Source: Rhodococcus sp. IEGM 1409 (GTDB lineage Bacteria > Actinomycetota > Actinomycetes > Mycobacteriales > Mycobacteriaceae). Taken from it: a stretch of 64,000 bases of DNA. A model generated the notes under the pieces. It was not told the origin of the DNA and did not search any database. It saw only the letters and a program-made list of their open reading frames with translations. A program made the translations under genes and the position numbers. Below are positions 61,757-64,000 of this stretch, piece by piece. Where the stretch lies: positions 62,001 to 126,000 of the forward strand of contig NZ_JASHKN010000003.1 in the NCBI RefSeq assembly GCF_030056735.1. Direction: 5' to 3'. Positions within the stretch are counted from its first letter, which is position 1; each line of letters starts with the position of its first letter.

Positions 61757-62455
61757 CTAAAGGTTCGGCTGACCGAAATCTGACTCATCTTCTTGACCTG
61801 GATCCACCTGGCGCGAGCCCCACACAATGTTGCCTCGGTTGAGGCGCTCCCGGCTGCCGGTGTCGCCGGCCAGCCATTCGTCGAATTTGGCACTGTCGAT
61901 GATCCACTGAGTTCCGCGAAACTTGTAATTGGCCAGTTCGTTTGACCACAGTGCTCGGTAGATGAACTCCTGATGGCAACCGAGTCGTGCGGCAGCATCT
62001 TGAGGAGTCATGATCCGCTCCAGAGGAAACCCGCCGGTCCGCCACTGTGTGAGGTCTTCGAGTTCCGTGCGCCAGTGACCGTTTGGGGATTTGTGCTGGT
62101 ACCCGCTTAGCTCTCCGTCTTGCAGTGCGAAGATGACTGCATTTCGACTACATCGCGCCAATTCGGCCGCTTCGGATGTGGTGAGCCACGTCCTACGGTC
62201 CGGTACAGGTTGCTGGTCTGTTTTGTCGCGCTTGTTGATCCATCGGTCAATGTCCGATTGCAGGAAAAGCCACCTGGAATGGGCTTTGCGTTGATGTCCT
62301 ACGAGTTGTCCCGAGTTGGCGGCGAGCGTGATTGTGCTGCGGTTACATCGGGCGTATTCAGCTGCCTCGGTGCTCGTCATCCAGGGGCTTTGCAGCGGGA
62401 CATTCGGTGAATGCTTCGTCATTGCCGTGCACGGTAACGAAAGATTGCGGTTCAA
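61757..62455 (-). CDS. protein with three tandem excisionase-like helix-turn-helix domains
   Basis: 232 aa from TTG 62455 (ACAGG upstream); ATG 62422 is an alternative. Three successive winged-helix units of about 60 residues: MTSTEAAEYARCNRSTITLA, LTTSEAAELARCSRNAVIFA and MTPQDAAARLGCHQEFIYRA, each followed by a Trp-containing wing and a D-W end. It resembles three fused Xis/AlpA-type DNA-binding domains and could read a repeated operator. Related to the single-domain genes at 62567 and 63976. Confidence 0.8.
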   Translation of the reverse strand: MNRNLSLPCTAMTKHSPNVPLQSPWMTSTEAAEYARCNRSTITLAANSGQLVGHQRKAHSRWLFLQSDIDRWINKRDKTDQQPVPDRRTWLTTSEAAELARCSRNAVIFALQDGELSGYQHKSPNGHWRTELEDLTQWRTGGFPLERIMTPQDAAARLGCHQEFIYRALWSNELANYKFRGTQWIIDSAKFDEWLAGDTGSRERLNRGNIVWGSRQVDPGQEDESDFGQPNL

Positions 62456-62566
62456 TCAAACCTGTCCCATATCTGAGACATTTCGGCCCAACAATGCTGC
62501 CGTTCTTGGTCTTTCACGTGTCAAGTTGGGACCTGCTTGAGCCTTCGTTTCAGCATTTGATTTGAA

Positions 62567-62749
62567 TCACTCGCCGCGAATCCACCGATCCAGATCTGCA
62601 GGATCAATGAGCCACGGGCCCTTGACTGCGTTATGTCGTTTGCGTTGAAACCCTTTGAGTTCACCTGCTGTCAGAGCTGCGTAGATGTGAGTCCTGTTGC
62701 AGCGTGCGATCTTTGCGGCTTCGAGCGGCGTGATCCATTGAGCCGCCAT
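62567..62749 (-). CDS. excisionase-like helix-turn-helix protein, 60 aa
   Basis: ATG 62749 six bases after AGGAGG. One winged helix: ITPLEAAKIARCNRTHIYAA, LTAGELKGFQRKRHNAVKGP, with C-terminal DLDRWIRGE. Close paralogue of the domains in the preceding protein. Candidate excision factor or regulator of the right-hand prophage region. Confidence 0.82.
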   Translation of the reverse strand: MAAQWITPLEAAKIARCNRTHIYAALTAGELKGFQRKRHNAVKGPWLIDPADLDRWIRGE

Positions 62750-62876
62750 GGTGTTCCTCCTATGCCGAGGTTGCGTAAGTGTCGGGGTGGAGTCCGTAGT
62801 GACGTATTGATAGCAGGTTGTGTGCACGTGCCCTGCCGATCGGTCCGAAACGTGTTGAATGTGGTACCACCTACGA

Positions 62877-63365
62877 ATGAGATTCTCACAGGACATCTAC
62901 GACACGCACCGCGAACACCTAAGCGACAGCGGGACGCTCGTACCCACGGCCGTCGCAGTTGCACTTCAAAGCCTTACCCCCGGCGAGTCACCGAACGCTT
63001 CATTGATTGCCCGTTCGTCGACGGCAAACGAGACGACGTGGAAGGTGTTCTGGCTTGCTGGATCAGACCTGGTCTTCGTGGAGGCGACGGCGGCGCATCA
63101 CGCGTGGAACGGCAGCGATGACGGTGATGATGTCTTGGATGCCGCGGTTGCCGGATGGGTGCGCCCGGTTCTCGACATTCGTGCGTTCGAGATTGTTAGC
63201 CAGAAGACTTCGCATGAGGACGGGCGCCGCCGCATGTCGGTGGGTGCCTCCGATTGGGTGCTGAAATTCCCTGATGTGCGGGTGCCGTTGTTCTCTTCGA
63301 CTGGCTTGGGCAGTCTTGATGATTTCGTTTTGTCGTTGCGTCAGGCGTGGATTCGCGAGGATTGA
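62877..63365 (+). CDS. hypothetical protein, 162 aa
   Basis: Forward-strand gene among reverse-strand regulators; ATG 62877 (or ATG 62859), no clear ribosome binding site, possibly leaderless. Soluble, beta-rich (STANETTWKVFWLAGSDLVF, VAGWVRPVLDIRAFEIVSQK, GLGSLDDFVLSLRQAWIRE). I do not recognise the family. It is divergent from the helix-turn-helix gene at 62567, so these may be co-regulated. Confidence 0.6.
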   Translation: MRFSQDIYDTHREHLSDSGTLVPTAVAVALQSLTPGESPNASLIARSSTANETTWKVFWLAGSDLVFVEATAAHHAWNGSDDGDDVLDAAVAGWVRPVLDIRAFEIVSQKTSHEDGRRRMSVGASDWVLKFPDVRVPLFSSTGLGSLDDFVLSLRQAWIRED

Positions 63366-63502
63366 TGGCGGATGCCGAGTGGCTGGACATCGAACGTTCC
63401 GATTGTCGCCCGTACGAGTCTGATCAGGTCGTGCGGAGTCGAAGCACAATCGAATCGATCAGGGCGGACAGCGGCAGGGGGCTGCGGAGGGCTGTTAGGG
63501 GT

Positions 63503-63534
63503 GTGCCCCACCTGAGGATGTCCAGGTGGGGCAC
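63503..63534. terminator. bidirectional hairpin terminator
   Basis: 11-bp perfect stem GTGCCCCACCT / AGGTGGGGCAC with a 10-base loop between the forward gene ending at 63365 and the reverse gene ending at 63543. Confidence 0.75.
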
Positions 63535-63542
63535 GGTCAGGT

Positions 63543-63779
63543 CTACGGTCTCGGATCGGACCGTGTGCGTGACGAGTGGATCTGCGACCAGAAGTTCAGC
63601 ACCAGAGCTACTACTGTTGCGCCGGCAGTGGGATCAGGGGAATGCGCTATCGCAAGGCCTGCTCCGACCGCTACTGCTGTGACCAGTATAAACACCAGGA
63701 TGTGCGGAACTGTTAGCGTCGTGTTTACACTATTTTCGTTGTCAGGGCCCCCAGGCCCCGGTACGTTTGAACTTGTCAA
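63543..63779 (-). CDS. small membrane protein, 78 aa
   Basis: TTG start with a GGACGAG site upstream. Two hydrophobic segments (ILVFILVTAVAVGAGLAIAH and TAGATVVALVLNFW) and a basic tail. It overlaps the end of the 77-aa gene upstream by 38 bp and finishes at a hairpin. Function unknown. Confidence 0.5.
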   Translation of the reverse strand: MTSSNVPGPGGPDNENSVNTTLTVPHILVFILVTAVAVGAGLAIAHSPDPTAGATVVALVLNFWSQIHSSRTRSDPRP

Positions 63780-63975
63780 AGCTCGTCCAATCTAGCTGTA
63801 GTGGGCGGATGGGGAGTTTTGAGAAGAATCGCCCCGGCCTTTCGTAGAGGTCGGGGCCCTTCTCGTATTTGAGCCTATGTGCCGAAGGCGCAAGACGCCA
63901 CGGAACGAGCCGCACATCCGGTGAACGCCAGGTAACAAAATGCCACTCGTGTGATTCAGTGTGACTCAGGGTCAT
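63742..63975 (-). CDS. hypothetical protein, 77 aa
   Basis: ATG directly after the stop of the helix-turn-helix gene at 63976 (TGAATG). Basic, Trp-rich protein (EWHFVTWRSPDVRLVPWRLA). A hairpin (63821-63864: GAGAAG/CTTCTC outside GCCCCGGCCT/AGGTCGGGGC) lies within it, so it could instead be a non-coding terminator region. Coding status is doubtful. Confidence 0.35.
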   Translation of the reverse strand: MTLSHTESHEWHFVTWRSPDVRLVPWRLAPSAHRLKYEKGPDLYERPGRFFSKLPIRPLQLDWTSFDKFKRTGAWGP

Positions 63976-64000
63976 TCACTCGCCCCGAATCCAGCGCTGC
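63976..64000 (-). CDS. C-terminal end of another helix-turn-helix paralogue (cut by window)
   Basis: The last codons read RWIRGE-stop, identical to the end of the 60-aa protein at 62567 (LDRWIRGE). The gene continues beyond the window. Further evidence of a multiplied excisionase-like family. Confidence 0.6.

Larger units (their letters stand above)
20909..64000. mobile_element. Siphovirus-type prophage, right end not in window
   Basis: Contains integrase, early genes, terminase, portal, capsid, tail, lysis and fibre genes in the standard collinear order, plus accessory genes. The left boundary is set within the first codons of the interrupted ettA-like frame (att core somewhere in 20909-20932). 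No second copy of that sequence is seen up to 64000, so the element runs on beyond the window. Confidence 0.85.

Noticed and set aside
63347-63682. Forward frame after the 162-aa gene (TGATG overlap)
   Set aside because: Runs straight through a perfect terminator hairpin and over the reverse membrane protein gene; the tail is Ser/Leu/Arg nonsense.

Overview
High-GC actinobacterial DNA, most likely a Rhodococcus of the erythropolis type. This is inferred from the chromosomal genes (NADP-type gdhA, type III glutamine synthetase, a CopD/CtaG fusion, a DUF4185 secreted protein), from GTG/TTG starts and leaderless promoters, and from the Siphovirus-type prophage. No database was searched.

Layout. 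(1) 1-9,700 is host chromosome: four tiny tandem genes (three share an AGS motif) next to a PucR-type regulator, gdhA, a secreted DUF4185 protein, a type III glutamine synthetase, a small monooxygenase, and a few small or broken genes. (2) 9,822-14,199 is bounded by a 31-bp direct repeat of the 3' end of a tRNA-Arg gene. It holds decayed phage-like cargo (lipoproteins, membrane proteins, zinc-ribbon pseudogenes) and reads as the scar of an old integrative element. (3) 14,340-20,742 is host again: CopD/CtaG, an SSB-like protein, a MarR regulator with its palindromic operator and divergent ABC exporter, and a flavin monooxygenase. (4) At 20,909 the first eight codons of what looks like ettA (ABC-F translation factor) are followed by foreign DNA. 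From there to the window end lies one large prophage whose right end is not in the window.

Prophage. A tyrosine integrase sits at the left edge, followed by a repeat-rich control region, small early DNA-binding genes, a ParB-like gene and a tRNA-like gene. A reverse-strand block of three membrane proteins is a candidate exclusion module. Two HNH genes precede the late operon: small terminase, large terminase split into ATPase and nuclease reading frames, portal, MuF head protein with a C-terminal nuclease-toxin-like domain and a candidate immunity gene, scaffold, decoration, capsid, connectors, tail tube, G/GT chaperones with a canonical slippery heptamer, tape measure, minor tail proteins, M23-GH25 endolysin, two holin-like proteins, glycine-rich and collagen-like fibres, and an SGNH-hydrolase tail protein. 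The late region ends with a Panacea (SocA-like) antitoxin gene overlapping a small membrane protein gene, then a 19-bp-stem terminator. Beyond that, 60.6-64 kb carries accessory genes: a zinc-ribbon protein (decayed copies lie in the old scar at 12-13 kb), membrane proteins, and several excisionase-like helix-turn-helix paralogues.

Most notable: the candidate Panacea toxin-antitoxin pair with a palindromic operator, the MuF toxin/immunity arrangement, prophage insertion in the start of ettA, the split terminase, and the tandem AGS-motif micro-proteins. No classical CI-like repressor was recognised in the window.
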